Source: Agrocybe praecox (taxonomy: Eukaryota > Basidiomycota > Agaricomycetes > Agaricales > Agrocybaceae). From it: a stretch of 64,000 nucleotides of DNA. A model generated the notes under the pieces. That model had not been told where the DNA came from. It saw only the letters and a list, made by a program, of their open reading frames with translations, and did not search any database. The stretch covers positions 1,736,001 through 1,800,000 of the forward strand of contig OZ024851.1 in NCBI GenBank assembly GCA_964017145.1, written 5' to 3'. Each line of letters opens with the position of its first letter. Position 1 is the stretch's first letter. Made by a program: the position numbers and the translations under genes. Shown here one piece after another: positions 1 through 11,662 of this stretch.

Positions 1-59
1 ATAGCACTAGTCAAAATATAGTTTCTACTATCTAGCGGTTTCTATGATTTATACGAGTT

Positions 60-2532
60 CTACGAGCCTGTGACTCGGTCCAGGTAATTCTTCATCTCTT
101 GACGTACAAGAGCTCCGCGCCTGGGAAATATCTTCATAACTCGTTCGAAAGGTTCCCCTATTTCCCCTTTACATGTTCGAACGAGTCGTCCAGAAAATCC
201 AGCTCGAGGAAGGAAGAAGACTATATAGCCGAGAAGTAGAAAGTTCATTCTGCCGCCATATTTTGAGGTGGTGTCGTTTGATGTCCATTGGCCATTGTCA
301 AAGGTCAGTGCGTCCAACATCTTATCTTCGTCCGTGTGCAAAACATGTAAATTCTTCTTGAAGCAACGCAACGCTGCCTCTGCATAGGCAGACGGACCTA
401 TAGCGTGTCTGTCTGACTGGTCTGAGTGCTGTAGAAAGCTCACAAAATGCCGCAAATAGTGAGTTTTTCCGTCAATGAGCGTGACCAGTGAGGATTCAGA
501 GAGATGGAGGATATCATAAAGATTCTCTGTGTCGAATGGCAGTCCATTGTCGGAAGGGATTGGTATACACATGTCTTTCCCCAGGTGACATGCGACACAT
601 AAGAACAGGCTCCACCTGTTGTCCTCGTAATAGTGCGGTAGCTGGTTCAAAAATACCTGTTCCACATATTTTTGATGCTTTTTCTCTATTACAGCCCAGC
701 GCTCATCCAGAGAGGCCTGCGCGGAATATTAAGCATTTTAACATTAAATGAAGATTTCTTCCGTACCATGCGTGCACAGAATGGAAGCCAGAACCAAAAT
801 ACAAATTTTCGGAAGTCCATCGTAAGAAGCGAATTCACTTTATTACCGCTCCTGTGGATTTCTATTTCCCTCAATATAGGGTCCAAAAATGAAACCTCCT
901 GAGCAATATTGATTAGCGAAGTTGAGCTCTGGCAATGCGGAAGTTCCCTTGTAATGAAGCTCTCAAAGATGTCAACTCGAGTGCACACAGGATCTGTGAG
1001 AATTTAGTTTGAGATGTTCAACAATTTCTGGGAAAACTCTTACCTTTGATCACATATCGAATTATATCTGCAATATGCTCTGATCTGTAGGCATCAATGC
1101 CAAGGAAATAGTCTCTGGACCTCATGGGGTCAAGAAGGAAGTCATAAAGTGAAGCGTGTAGGATTTTCACAACCTCTATTTCTCTCTGCAGCATCCAAGA
1201 GAAAACCTTCTCAATAGAGACAATGGGCCCTAGATCACAGACCAAAATCTCGAGCTCCCCGGGTTCCAACGACATAAATGAAGGTATGTCCAATCCATTG
1301 TCAAAATCGAATATGCGATGTGAGATGATACTAAACATATATAAAACACGCGCTCGGTCTGCGGCGGACTCCAGGATCATTCTATATAGCGCATCAAGTT
1401 GTGTAAAGGGCAAGTCGCCTTGAGCTGGTCGTAGACTATTCACAGCATCAAGGCGGTGATCGGGCCGATGCCTGGTGGATTGGCAATAACGAAGTACCGT
1501 TGCTGCATAAATGAATTGCCCGGACGACTTTCTGACAATTTCTTCCCGAATTTCGTCGGATGGCCAAGAAGCAGGGATTAGGTGTTTAAATGGATGATTT
1601 TTGGTGATTTCCTTAAAACCGTCTCTGAGAAATGTGCGAATATCATTCTCGGGATGGAATGTGTCGTCAAGGTAAAGTCGTGAAAATAGCCCTTCAATTT
1701 CGTTCGACCTAAATGCGAGATTTATCTCATGTTCAGGACGACTGGCGATGAGGAAGAGAATAGGTAGGCCGAATTTTCGAATTGGGTTTGCTATCATTCT
1801 TAGAATCCTGGCCTGCATACCCCTGTCGCCACATTCGTCAAGGCCATCTATGACGATGACCTGCCAGAAGTCCCAAAGCGACTCTGCTCCGGAATAGTTG
1901 ACATTGTAAAGTGGGTCGATCACTAGATGGGTAAATTGATGCTCTATTCCCTTCGTCAAAATTAAGGGGTCCGCCTCAATCGTGGAGAGTATCTCGCTTC
2001 GAGTGGCCGGAATTTTCTGGTAGATCTGGTATGCAATCGTTGCGACGAACGCGCCTGCGTGGTTCCTTGTTCCATCGGATCTCCAGAAAATGAAAGTCGC
2101 GAGAACTAGCTCGTTAAGAAGACATATCTCGATAAATGATTGTGTGATGGCTGATTTTCCTGCTCCTGCTGCGCCGGTGAGCCACATGATGTATTTGTCC
2201 CAGGTGTCCCTGTCGCAACGTCGCGCCCAGTTCATGATTTTCTCCAGCACAGCAGTACGCGTATTGACATGGCATTTAGGACGGTCAAACTGGGCACCAG
2301 AGTCATGAAATGCATTTGGTGCTGTAGCCTGCCTCAGGATGTCGAATGACCCTAGTACAGATAGTTAGAATCTAGATCCCTGCACGGTGATAGAATGTAC
2401 CTTGAATCTTTATTACTCACATTTTCGTCCGTCACTTGCCCCATTATGTTGGTGAAATGTACCACCGGCCACGAAAATGTTTTGGCCAGATATAAGGTGA
2501 TTATTGGTGATGACACGCTGATTGTCGCCCAT
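60..2532 (-). CDS. NACHT-domain STAND NTPase, copy A
   Basis: Putative NLR-like signalling NTPase of the mushroom nwd2 type. Four exons read in frame (about 2532-2421, 2351-1044, 993-767, 716-60), giving 767 residues. The N-terminus has a short glycine-rich motif (FVAGGTF), then an APNAFHDS block, Walker A GAAGAGKSAI, Walker B VIVIDGLDECGD, sensor-like FLIASRPE and the conserved helical piece SGQFIYAATVLRYC. The last about 290 residues carry no WD40, ankyrin or TPR repeats; they contain an aromatic stretch (FVFWFWLPF) and a hydrophobic stretch (FLLLGYIVFFLPRAGF). I do not recognise this C-terminal region. The start is the ATG at 2532 just before the glycine motif; an ATG at 2634 in the same frame would add 34 residues. 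Near-identical paralogues lie at 7094-9651 and 26,573-29,067. NTP binding and oligomerisation are known for the family; a role in self/non-self recognition is inferred. Confidence 0.85.
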
Positions 2533-2911
2533 CCCTACTGCGAACCCGAGATTCGAGCGAAAAGCAACAATTCGGATCCTGGATGCTCGCTGATGAGGGA
2601 AAGAAAACAGCAAGTCGCGGCAGCCGTCATTCAAACCCTCGAAGTCCTATATATACATACAAGCCATATGTGCATTGGCCATGCAGCATATCTTCACTGG
2701 CCAAAGGATCTCAAAGCTGTTCGTTGACATAGCCTTTATGTGAGGTGGTGTGTTGTATATTTGGGTACCCATTACTTTCTGCCGCCATTTAATAATGGAG
2801 AAATACAGCAAGAGCATGAATACCACAGCCATGAGAATGTGTTACTTATAAAAAACTGCTGAGGTGATGGGAAAAAGCCGGCCCCAGTTAGTTAACGAAG
2901 GAGTCGGTGTT
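2421..2911 (-). promoter_or_regulatory. 5' exon and upstream region of NACHT copy A
   Basis: The first coding exon ends at about 2421 with a GTGAGT donor. The roughly 380 bases upstream of the ATG are very similar to those of copy C and less so to copy B, so the promoter was duplicated together with the gene. Similarity to copy C stops at about 2911, inside the start of the Z block. No clear TATA box was identified. Confidence 0.4.
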
Positions 2912-3264
2912 GATTGCGAGCGTAGCGAGCAACTCATGAGCTCAGTGGTATGAGGGGTCCGGCCGAACACTTCCCTCGAACAATCAAAGCCAAAGTTTAG
3001 ATACCAGAATCCTCAGACTGATGCAGGCAGCAGCGATGCCGCTTTTCTGTAGGCGATTCCTCAATGATTTTGACGACTAATGTACCTTTTAGCCTTTAAA
3101 ACTATCATATAACTATCGTTTTTTGTGTATCTAACAAAAAAAAAAGCGTCTGTCTTCTCTCTTTGGCCCTGTTTTTACAACTTTCGGGAAAACACGGCCA
3201 CTTCGCAGCCTCTTGCCGCGCCATCTTTTTGAAATTATCAGACCAGCAACTCATCCAGTTGCAA
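2912..3264. other. Unique spacer between NACHT copy A and the hydrolase remnant
   Basis: No gene is seen here. The stretch begins exactly where the Z-block similarity breaks. It opens with the imperfectly repeated run GAGCGTAGCGAGC and contains a 10-base A run near 3137, so it may be the end of a decayed mobile element. I found no terminal repeats or coding remnant that would confirm this. Confidence 0.3.
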
Positions 3265-4182
3265 GAAAGTTTTTCCTTGACGAGCCGAAGACGCACTCAC
3301 CCTTCTTCGCCAGCACTATCACACCTCTGGATAGAATCCATCAACTCGAAGTCTACAATATTCTATGCCGTTTTTAGCTGTTATATCTTTACGATGTCCC
3401 TCGGCGGACCCTTCGTCACTGGCGTATGATGTACGAACAGACAAGTTATTCCAGAGGTTTAATGATCAAAAAACCGCCAATATATATGGAACAACATCTA
3501 TGCAGGAAATACCCCGGCTTAAGTACACTATCATCCAGTCACGGACTGAGCGGGAAACGCACCTCTTTCTCTGGAACCTTTAGGTCAATTTTAGTGCACC
3601 TCATCTATATCCATGGTTTTCAAGGCGAGTAGCCAACACAGTTCGCTCAGAGTGTTTCGGCTGTGGGTCAATTACTGAACCACAGCGGTGCCAACAATTG
3701 AACACCGAATCCTAGCTGGCTCCACCGACCACATCGCTGTGGGACCTTCTGCCGAAGACTTACGCACAATGGATGCATCACCGAAGACTCCCCCTGACAG
3801 AAACAAAGGAAAAAATACCCGCTGTTGAGGTGGTGGCAGACGAAAAGTCTCAAAAACAAGACGAAAAACGTATCAAGAAAGAGGAGGAAAAAGCGCGAAA
3901 ACAAGAAGAAAAGCAGGCAAAGTTAGAAGACAAACGAATCCGAAAAGAAGAAAAAGAAGCGCTAAAGGAGAAGAAACGATCCGTACACCATTTTGTAATT
4001 TTACCAGATGGGATAGCGCAATACCTAGGAGGCATGGAAAAGTGGGAGAATGTATTGCTCGCGGGAGTCGCAGACGAGATTGGCGCGCACACTGGATTGT
4101 TTATACCTGAACAGAATTTGCAGTATCAAGCGTTGCTCGAGAGAGTGGCCACCAAGGTTATCGGCTGGTGTGCTACCTAGCT
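3265..4182 (+). pseudogene. Alpha/beta hydrolase pseudogene, copy 1 (core deleted, C-terminus kept)
   Basis: Homologous to the copy at 20,790-22,380. The shared upstream region begins at about 3265. At the expected start the ATG of copy 2 reads AGG, so the start codon is lost. Similarity follows the first intron to about 3660 and then jumps over about 940 bases, removing the whole catalytic core including the nucleophile elbow. It resumes at a C-terminal region with a strongly charged Lys/Glu coiled coil (about 3840-3990) and a terminal block containing GGMEKWENVLLAGV, ending in a stop at about 4180. Copy 2 lacks this C-terminal block, so the two copies are complementary halves of one ancestral gene. 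The family is predicted to hydrolyse ester-type substrates; this copy cannot. Confidence 0.7.
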
Positions 4183-4321
4183 TGGAACAAGTGCGCTGCT
4201 TGCTATTACGTCCACAACCCCACACAGGGCATTGAAGTCCTCCAGTTGCGAGGAGCTAAAGATTTTGACCTTCACGGAGAGTAGCCCGACAGCGAATGAA
4301 TGAATTATGAATAAATACAAG

Positions 4322-4928
4322 TTAGACTGATATACGCCTGGCCCATACTTTGCGCTGATAGTCGAGGATGATAGGAATGAAATCGAAAAGTCCAAATTTT
4401 GGCCAATACGTGGAGGAGAACTGAAGTTGTGTATCTTCACAGATCTAAACCACTCTTAGCACGATCCGTTGACATTGAAGCTGAGAATACAACACACCTG
4501 CCATAGCATATAATCACTCAGGCGTTTCACACCGCTCGTCCTAACAAGAATGTCCACAGGAGGGCTCCCACCCAGTGATGTCATCAATTGAGAATATATG
4601 TCTTCTTCCGTACTGTGAAAAGGGTAAGGATTCAAAATAAAAGACGGGGGAAAATAAATGACTTGCATTTCTTCGTTTCCTGAAGCGATTGAATTTTGGA
4701 TAGACGATTCTACGGCCATGATCATTTCATGACGAGAGAGGTATAAGGCATACAGAGGTTGAAGATAGCACTGGAGGATTGGATTAATAGACCTAAATAC
4801 AGGAATGACGCGGATGATTACTTTTTGTTATGTCGCGTCATATCTTCCGCTTTCCGTACAGCTACTCGGGCAAAAGTTTCTTGTCACCAACTACGTTCAG
4901 CCTCACGCCATATTGATCCAGTAAGTCC
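4322..4928 (-). pseudogene. Dehydrodolichyl diphosphate synthase (cis-prenyltransferase) pseudogene fragment
   Basis: Remnant of the enzyme that makes dehydrodolichyl diphosphate from farnesyl and isopentenyl diphosphates at the ER for protein glycosylation. Family signatures read on the minus strand in order: DQYGVRLNVVG (about 4925-4890), RKAEDMTRH, AIFNLCMPYTS, DILVRTSGVKRLSDYMLW (about 4555-4500) and, after an intron, IPIILDYQRKVWARRI, with a stop at 4322. Two lesions break the frame: a one-base loss near 4866 after LLPE, and a two-base CT gain in the CTCTCTC run near 4733-4741. The N-terminal half, including the isoprenyl-binding start of the fold, is absent; the fragment stops where SPC25-promoter-like sequence begins at about 4975. 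Intron positions are still recognisable, so it came from genomic DNA rather than mRNA. An intact copy is expected elsewhere in the genome. Confidence 0.85.
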
Positions 4929-4974
4929 CTGAATTTATTGGTGAGTAGAAGTTGCAGAGGGTGCAATCCCAAGC

Positions 4975-5050
4975 TTGTAAGTGCCTAAAAATATAAAAAT
5001 AGGCATCCCGCGACCACCTGACACTGGGCGCGTTCACAAAGGTTCGTTCC
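4975..5050 (+). repeat. SPC25 promoter-proximal fragment without the gene
   Basis: This short piece matches the sequence just upstream of the SPC25 start in the copies at 11,580, 23,815 and 30,770 (the stretch from TAAGTGCCTAAAAAT to GGTTCGTTCCTCACC). It breaks off just before the position of the ATG and continues directly into a diverged Z-like sequence. It marks the X position of repeat unit 1, in which the SPC25 coding part has been lost. Confidence 0.65.
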
Positions 5051-5430
5051 TCACCACCAGGCGTTCAATTCTCCCTCAGTACTCCAGCTATGATTCATGC
5101 ACATTCTCGAGATTCTGCGCTCGCTCGGTGACAATTCTCTTTTTCGTTCCACATTTCCTCCCTGCCTCTCCTCTGCACGTTTCTGCACCTCTTTAAGAGC
5201 ATTGCTGACAGTACTTAAGCACATAGGTAATCTGGTCCTACATCGTCTTCTCCAATGCATTACAAAGTGAAGAACCCTGACGCATCGTCCGCATGGTTAT
5301 CGCGGGTATGAATGCGTTGTAAGCGAATTTTGCTTATGATGCTGGTGCGTCTTTTTTCATTTCCTGCTTTTGAATTAGAATCAATGTGCTTTACATGGAC
5401 ACATAGGTGCGAAGACGGAAGAAATTACGG
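5051..5430 (+). repeat. Diverged Z-like block
   Basis: Alignable by eye, with many differences, to the Z blocks at 10,310-10,660, 18,540-18,990 and 29,530-29,990. Landmarks are the GTCCGCATGG box, a GTGCGTC/GTAAATC-type donor and the segment GGTGCGAAGACGGAAG after an acceptor-like ACATAG. The pattern looks like two decayed exons flanking a short intron. No complete reading frame survives. Confidence 0.5.
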
Positions 5431-6720
5431 GCAGTGTTCACGAAGACACATCTCTCCTCCCACCGTTTAGCGACTCTCAGGCCACTACGTGCACATTAAA
5501 TGCAGACGCTGACAATGATACCGTCACGTTCCTCTTCGCGCTTATCGCTTACTCTCGTCTGCCTCTCGTCAAAACCAAGATCACCCCAAACGTAAACAGG
5601 AACGCGACGAGTTGTATCACAAACGGTCGAGTCTTCCCTCGTCGTCCTCATTCTCCTCCCACGAACAATCCACCAGTCCTCCTTCGCTCACCTCTCTTTT
5701 TCCCTCTCCGCCATCCTCATCTCCACCATCCTGTTTTGCTCCTTGATTCTCTTCCTTCTCCCATCGGGCTCTCCATCAAACTCATTGCAATGTTCCGCTC
5801 CCACAAGTCTCAACGTCAACCACGAACCGCTCCAGGCTCTGCAAACGTGTGCTCACGTCGGTATGATGCTCCCGCCTGTCCCTTGTCGTCACTCACGATT
5901 CGCGTGTGCGGCATTTTTGGCTCTATAGTTTTGTTCGTCGTTACGCGGTTGAGTGCCCAAGAGTGTGGAACCATATGGGAATTTGCCGCATTGGACATTT
6001 GACCTAGGTGGCTGGGCGGTGTTTGGGCTTGGGATGATTTATTCGGTGGTTGAGCGAACTTGGTTTCGGCGCTTTGTGGGTATAAGCTGAGGATGGATAG
6101 TGAGGTTGGGAGGACGGGTTGAGGAGGCGGGTGTCTAGGTCATTTTTGGGAGGAAGAGTCACGGTGGAGAGTGGTGCACCAACGTTTCAACTCATCTATG
6201 CTGGATGTTTAGGCTGGTGCCTTCAAATTGAACGCTACATTTACCAACACCACCAATTAAAAGCATCAAAGATATCATGGCCCTGCTCCCTTTATTCCCT
6301 GGGACAACAAGTTGCGTAATAATATAACTCTCCCCAAGTGTCCCCTTCTCCTGCTCGTTGTCGCCACCTCCCGTCACCGTCTTTGTCGCTGTCGCCTTTA
6401 CCACCTCCCATATCCCACTTGACTCGAGGTGTTTGGGCCTCGCGCGCTTTATTAGGTTGCGTGGGCGATGTTTGGTCTCTGGATCTGCTTTTTTTTGCTC
6501 TTGTTGCCGTCGCTCATCAGCTTCACCGCCATCACCATCTCTGGTTCCCCTCCCATGTCTTCCATCGACACTTTACGCTCACGTTGAACGTTGACGCTCG
6601 TATATTAATCGCACCTCTTTGTGACTGCCGCTTATTCTTGCCTGCCCCTCGTCATAACACGAACCATTTACTGGTTTTCCGGGACGCATTGCCGCCATTG
6701 CAGAAGCTAGCCTGAGGAAA
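5431..6720 (+). repeat. Y block, copy 1
   Basis: First of three long related blocks (others at 12,310-13,841 and 24,525-26,190). It is pyrimidine-rich on the plus strand with several interrupted reading frames. Landmarks are the opening TTCACGAAGACACAT, an AACGCGACGAG piece, a hydrophobic frame near 5910-5980, the CTAGGTGGCTGG segment at 6005 and the TCGAGGTGTTTGGGCCTCG segment at 6425. No complete protein can be read. It sits 3' of NACHT copy B, and copy 3 holds the same position relative to NACHT copy C. Confidence 0.6.
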
Positions 6721-6889
6721 GAATATGATATGTATATTGTTTTTTTTTTTTGCGCATGTACACCTGCTCGATTTTGTAATAGATGTTTATTGGATGCACA
6801 AAACGACTTGAGCTCTAAGCTCTGAGCAACATTCTTTTTTCTATGCGTCGCATTAACCTCACCGTGGGTAGTGTATCTACATAGACTTG

Positions 6890-7064
6890 TAGTACTCAAA
6901 TAAAAAGTAATGACTCAATTGTAAATTCTCCAAAAATTCTCCTCTTTTTTTTTTTGGCGGGGTACATGGGCTCAATTCCTGGTTAAGCCAAATTGTTGGA
7001 GTGCGGAAATGATAGAATTAGCTGCTCGCGATGAAGAAATGATTTATAAAACCGCGCAAAATCA
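6890..7064 (+). other. tRNA-like A/B-box sequence next to the NACHT 3' end
   Basis: Both here and at about 26,365-26,450 a segment resembling RNA polymerase III boxes appears: TGACTCAATTGTAA or TGGCTCAATGGTAA (A-box-like), followed about 45-60 bases later by a GGTTCAATTC-type B-box. A full cloverleaf could not be drawn: the T stem pairs poorly and the acceptor stem is unclear. It may be a decayed tRNA or a tRNA-derived SINE carried within the duplicated block. Confidence 0.2.
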
Positions 7065-7093
7065 AAATAGTACTAGTTAAAATATACTTTCTA

Positions 7094-9651
7094 CTATCTA
7101 GCGGTTTCTATGATTATACGAGTTCTACGAGCCTGTGGTCTTCCTGATGAAGATCGAACTTCGACTCGGTCCAGGTACTTCTTCATCTCTTGACGTACGA
7201 GAGCTCCGCGCCTGGGAAATGTCTTCATAACTCGTTCGAAACGTTCCCAGGCCATTTCCTCTTTACATTGCTGAACGAGTTGTTCATGAAATCCGGCTCG
7301 AGGAAGGAAGAAGACTATATAGCCGAGAAGCAGAAAGTTCCTTCTGCTGTCATAGTCTGAGGTGGTGTCATTTAATGTCCATTGGCCATTGTCAAAGGTA
7401 AGTGCATCCAACATCTTATCTTCGCCCGTGTACGAATCAAGGAAGATCTTGTTGAAGCAATGTAAGGCTGCCTCTGCATAGGCAGACGGACCTATAGGGT
7501 ATCTGTCTGACTGGTCTGAGTACCGTAGAAAGCGCAGAAAATACCGCAAATAGTGAAGTTTTCCGTCGTCAAGCGTGAGGGATTTAAAGAGATGGAGGGT
7601 ATCATAACGATCCTGTGCGTAGTCGAAATATGTCAGTCTCCCGTCTACGTCACCGAATGTCAGACTACTGTCGGAAGTGATTGGTATATACACGTCTTTC
7701 CCTAGGTGACATGCGATACATAAGAATGGGATCCAACTGTGGGACTTGTAATAGTGCGGTAGCTGGTTCAAAAACACCTGTTCCACATATTCTTGATGCT
7801 TTTTCTCTATTACAGCCCAGCGCTCATCCAGAGAGGCCTGCGTAGAATATTAAGCATTTTAACATTAAATAAAGATTTCTTCCTTACCATGCGTGCACAG
7901 AATGGAAGCCAGAACCAAAATACAAATTGTCGGAAGTCTATTATAAAAGACGAATCCACATGACTGCTGCTCCTGTGGATTTTTATTTCCCCCAATATAG
8001 CATCCAAAAATGAAACCTTCTCAGCAATATTGATTAGCGAAGTTGAGCTCTGGCAATGTGGAAGTTCTCTTGTAATGAAGTCCTCAAGGCCTTTAAATCG
8101 TTTGTTCCTGGGATCTGTGAGAAGTTAGTTCGAGATGTTCAGCAATTTCTGGGAACACTCTTACCTTTGATCACATATCGAATTATATCTGCAATGTGCT
8201 CCGATCTGTAGGCATCAATGTCAAGGAAATAGTCTCTGGACCTCATGGGGTCAAGAAGGAAGTCATGAAGTGAAGTGTGTAGGATTTTCACACCCTCTAT
8301 TTCCCTCCGCTGCCGCAGAGAGATAACCTTTTCAATAGAGATAATGGACCCTAGATCACAGACCAAAATCTCGAGCTCCCCTGGTTCCAACGACATAAAT
8401 GAAGATATGTCGAATATATCCAGTTCGCCATCACTGGATATGTGATGTGAGATGATACTAAACATATATAAAACGCGCGCTCGGTCTGCGGCGGACTCCA
8501 GGATCATCCTATATAGCGCATCAAGTTGCGTAAAAGGCAAGTCGCCTTGAGCTGGTCGTAGATTATTCACAGCATCAAGGCGGTGATCGGGCCGATGCCT
8601 GGTGGATTGGCAATAGCGAAGTACCGTTGCTGCATAAATGAATTGCCCGGACGACTTTCTGACAATTTCTTCCCGAATTTTGTCGGATGGCCAAGAAGCA
8701 GGGATTAGGTGTTTAAATGGATGTTTCATTTTGATATCCTCAAACCCGTCTCTGAGAAAGGTGCGAATGTCATTGTCGGGATGGAATGTGTCGTCAAGGT
8801 AAAGTCGTGAAAATAGCTCTTCCATTTCGTTCGACCTGAATGCCAGACTTATCTCATGTTCAGGACGACTGGCGATGAGGAAGAGAATAGGTAAGCCGAA
8901 TTTTCGAATTGGGTTTGCTATCATTCTTAGAATCCTGGCCTGCATAACCCTGTCACCACATTCGTCAAGACCATCTATGACGATGACCTGCCAGAAGTCC
9001 CAAAGCGACGAAGCTCCGGAATAATAGACATTGTACAGTGGGTTGATCACTAGATGGGTAAATTGATGCTCTATTCCCTTCGTCAAAATTAAGGGGTCTG
9101 CCTCAATCGTGGAGAGTATCTCGCTTTGAGTGGCCGGGATTTTGTGATAGATCTGGTATGCAATCGTTGCTACGAACGCGCCTGCGTGGTTCCTCGTTCC
9201 ATCGGATCTCCAGAAAATGAAAGTCGCGAGAACTAGCTCGTTAAGAAGACACATTTCGATAAATGACTTTATGATGGCTGATTTTCCCGCTCCTGCTGCG
9301 CCGGTCAGCCACATGATGTATTTGTCCCAAGTTTCCCTGTCGCAACGTTGAGCCCAGTTCATGATCTTCTTCAGGACGGCTTGACGGGTATTCGGATGGC
9401 ATTTTGGGCGGTCGAACTCGGCATTCGAATCGTGCAAAGCGTTTGGCGCCGTAGCTTCCTTCAGGACGTCGAATGGCGCTACGGATAGTCAGACCCCTGT
9501 TATAGCATGATCCTTGAAGCTTGAATCTTTAATGCTCACATTTTCTTCCGTCACCCGCCACATTTTGTTGGATAAGTGTACCACCGGTCACGATAACGCT
9601 GTGGCCAGCTATAAAGGGATTATTGTTCATAACACGCCGATTGTCGCCCAT
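7094..9651 (-). CDS. NACHT-domain STAND NTPase, copy B
   Basis: Paralogue of the NACHT genes at 60-2532 and 26,573-29,067, with the same four-exon layout. The start is the ATG at 9651 (MGDNRRV), the first intron has a GTGAGC donor, and the NACHT exon ends near 8160. Walker A GAAGAGKSAI, Walker B VIVIDGLDECGD and FLIASRPE are all present, so the NTPase should be active. The N-terminal glycine motif differs most between copies (VIVTGGTL here, FVAGGTF in A and C). The extreme C-terminus is about 15-20 residues longer than in A and C because of a small indel near 7135-7165 that shifts the stop to 7094. It lies between Y copy 1 and a Z block. Function is inferred as for copy A. Confidence 0.85.
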
Positions 9652-10139
9652 CCCTACTGCGAAGTCGATATTCGAGAGAAAGCAAGGAGTTAGATCCCGG
9701 ATGCTAGCTGATGAGGGAAAGCAAGGAAAGTGATGCACCAACCGTCATTCAAACCTTCCAAACCCTAAATATACATACAGGCCATGCATTGGCCACACAG
9801 CATGTATTTATATCTTTACTGCCACAAGAGCGTCTCAAAGTTGTTCGTTGACACAGCCTATTTATAAGGCGCTGTGCTGTGTATTTGGGTACCCAGAACA
9901 TATGGAATCTCTGCGCTGCCATTTAATAGCGGAGGAGTACGGCCAGAGCTTGCGTACCACAGCCATGAATATAGGCTCGTGACCAGTCGTTATCTGTCAA
10001 ACTCCGCTACATGCCGAAGTTCAGCCGCGGGTGGTGATGCCCTTTCAGAGTCCGATTGAGTTCCGCTTGATGGCCGTCGGAGCTTAGGAAAACTCTAAAC
10101 CATGACAAATGACCAAGCATGAGTAATCACCACCGTAAC

Positions 10140-11290
10140 GCACTGGTCGCGAGTCTACCATGAATAAAAGAGAATGCGTTGATAGTCGCAAAAGGCCGGC
10201 CCCTGTTAGTTGACGTCGGTGTTGATAAATTTAGAACACAAAGCTCCGACAGGAGACGGCACGACACCGGCTGTGCAATTTTTCTATATTTGGTTGTTAG
10301 AGCTTCCCCCGACATTCAATTCTCTCTCATTAATCTAGCTATGCACATATGTACTCTTCGAGGCGGACTTCACTCCCTTTCCTCCTTTGTACCGTTCTCC
10401 TTGGTTACTTCAAGAAAATTGTTGATAATCTCCACTTAAACAGGTCTTCTGGTCCCACATCAGCCTTTCGAACGTCAACTACGCGCTCTCAAAAGTGACG
10501 AACCCCAATGCTCCGTCCGCATGGCTATCGTAGTTGTCAATGTATTGTAGCTGTCAGAAAATTTCGCTTATTCTGCTGGTAAATCTTTTTCATTTCTTGC
10601 ATTTGAATTGAAATTAATACGTTTTGCAGGGATAGGCGCGAAGACGGAAACAATTACAGGAACTCTTCGAGATTTGCTGTGGGTGGCTGGGGTTGGGCAG
10701 TGTTTTGGGTTGTGCGTTTGATTGGGTTGCGTGAGCAAAGGAGGACCATTCTCACGCTATACAAGTTTCCAGTCATATCATTCGCATTCACGAAGATATA
10801 GACGACCTCCCCTCCGTCCTCGTTTAACCTCTGTGCACTTCCCTTCCTCTTCGTCAGGATCCGCGACCCACCCTCGACAATCTCGTTACTTCCACCGCTC
10901 AGTGGCCCTCATGCTACTACGTGCTGCACATTAAGTACAGACGCTGACGCCGATGTTGGTATATCAACTTGGATGACACTCTCACGTTTCTCTTCGCGCC
11001 TGCCTCTTGTCAATCACTATCCCTAAACATAAACACGAATGCGACGATTAATATCACGAACGGCCGCGCATTTGTTGTCTTCATGTTTATCCTTGTCTCC
11101 GTACGTCAATAATCCATGCCTATGGAAGAAGAATACCTATATAAATCATCTTCATCTCTGCCATCCTTTTTCTTATGTAGCTCATTGTAATGAACCGTTA
11201 TTCACATTGGCACGACGCTCTCGATTAGCCCTTATCGTCCCTCGCGAGTCTCAGGGCTGCGGCATTTTTTGGTGCCATTTATCTCGCAGC
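10140..11290 (+). repeat. Z block, copy 1
   Basis: Homologous to 18,371-19,550 and, over its first 720 bases, to 29,390-30,110. Landmarks are GGTCGCGAGTCTA, TTAGTTGACG, GACAGGAGACGGCACGA, CACATATGTACTCTT and TTGCGTGAGCAAA. A minus-strand reading frame of 60-90 codons across its start is shared by the copies but shows no known domain. Part of it (10,760 onward) is distantly similar to the start of the Y blocks through the shared TCATTCGCATTCACGAAGA segment, so Y and Z probably descend from one ancestral sequence. Confidence 0.6.
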
Positions 11291-11548
11291 AATATTAAAT
11301 TACACCTCCAAGTTGGACCCGTATACATACACATGTTGGAATTTATTGACAAAATTTACATTTTTCTTTTCATATCCCTGCCATACACCAGATGTTTTTG
11401 CATCTTGGCGTCGCCCGTAGGGCAATTTAAAGGGAATATATTCCTTTATTATTGTCTTTTTTTCTTTAAATTGAACCGGCACTGTTTGCAGGTAACGCCA
11501 CACATCGTAATGAAGCTTACCCCATTGCCCAATGCTGAATTCTGTTAT

Positions 11549-11554
11549 CACGTG
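11549..11554 (+). promoter_or_regulatory. CACGTG box upstream of the SPC25 copy at 11,663
   Basis: The palindrome CACGTG lies 109-114 bases before the ATG. The same box occurs at the same place before the copies at 23,896 (23,784-23,789) and 30,849 (30,735-30,740). It is the core site of bHLH factors such as Cbf1. Its role here is inferred only from its identical position in all three copies, which are recent duplicates and therefore weak evidence of selection. Confidence 0.4.
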
Positions 11555-11662
11555 TGCTGTGTTTAAAAACATTCTTATGTAAGTGCCTAAAAATAGGCCT
11601 CCCGCGACCACCTGAGAGGTGCGTTTACCAAGGTTCGTTCCTCACCGCCACCACCATCATCC

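Noticed and set aside
3773..4180. Open frame of 135 codons as an independent Lys/Glu-rich gene
   Set aside because: It aligns with the C-terminal part of the hydrolase and follows a deletion junction; there is no promoter of its own.
6338..6715. Long Ser/Pro/His-rich plus-strand frame in Y block copy 1
   Set aside because: The frame is not maintained in the other Y copies and reflects CT-rich composition.
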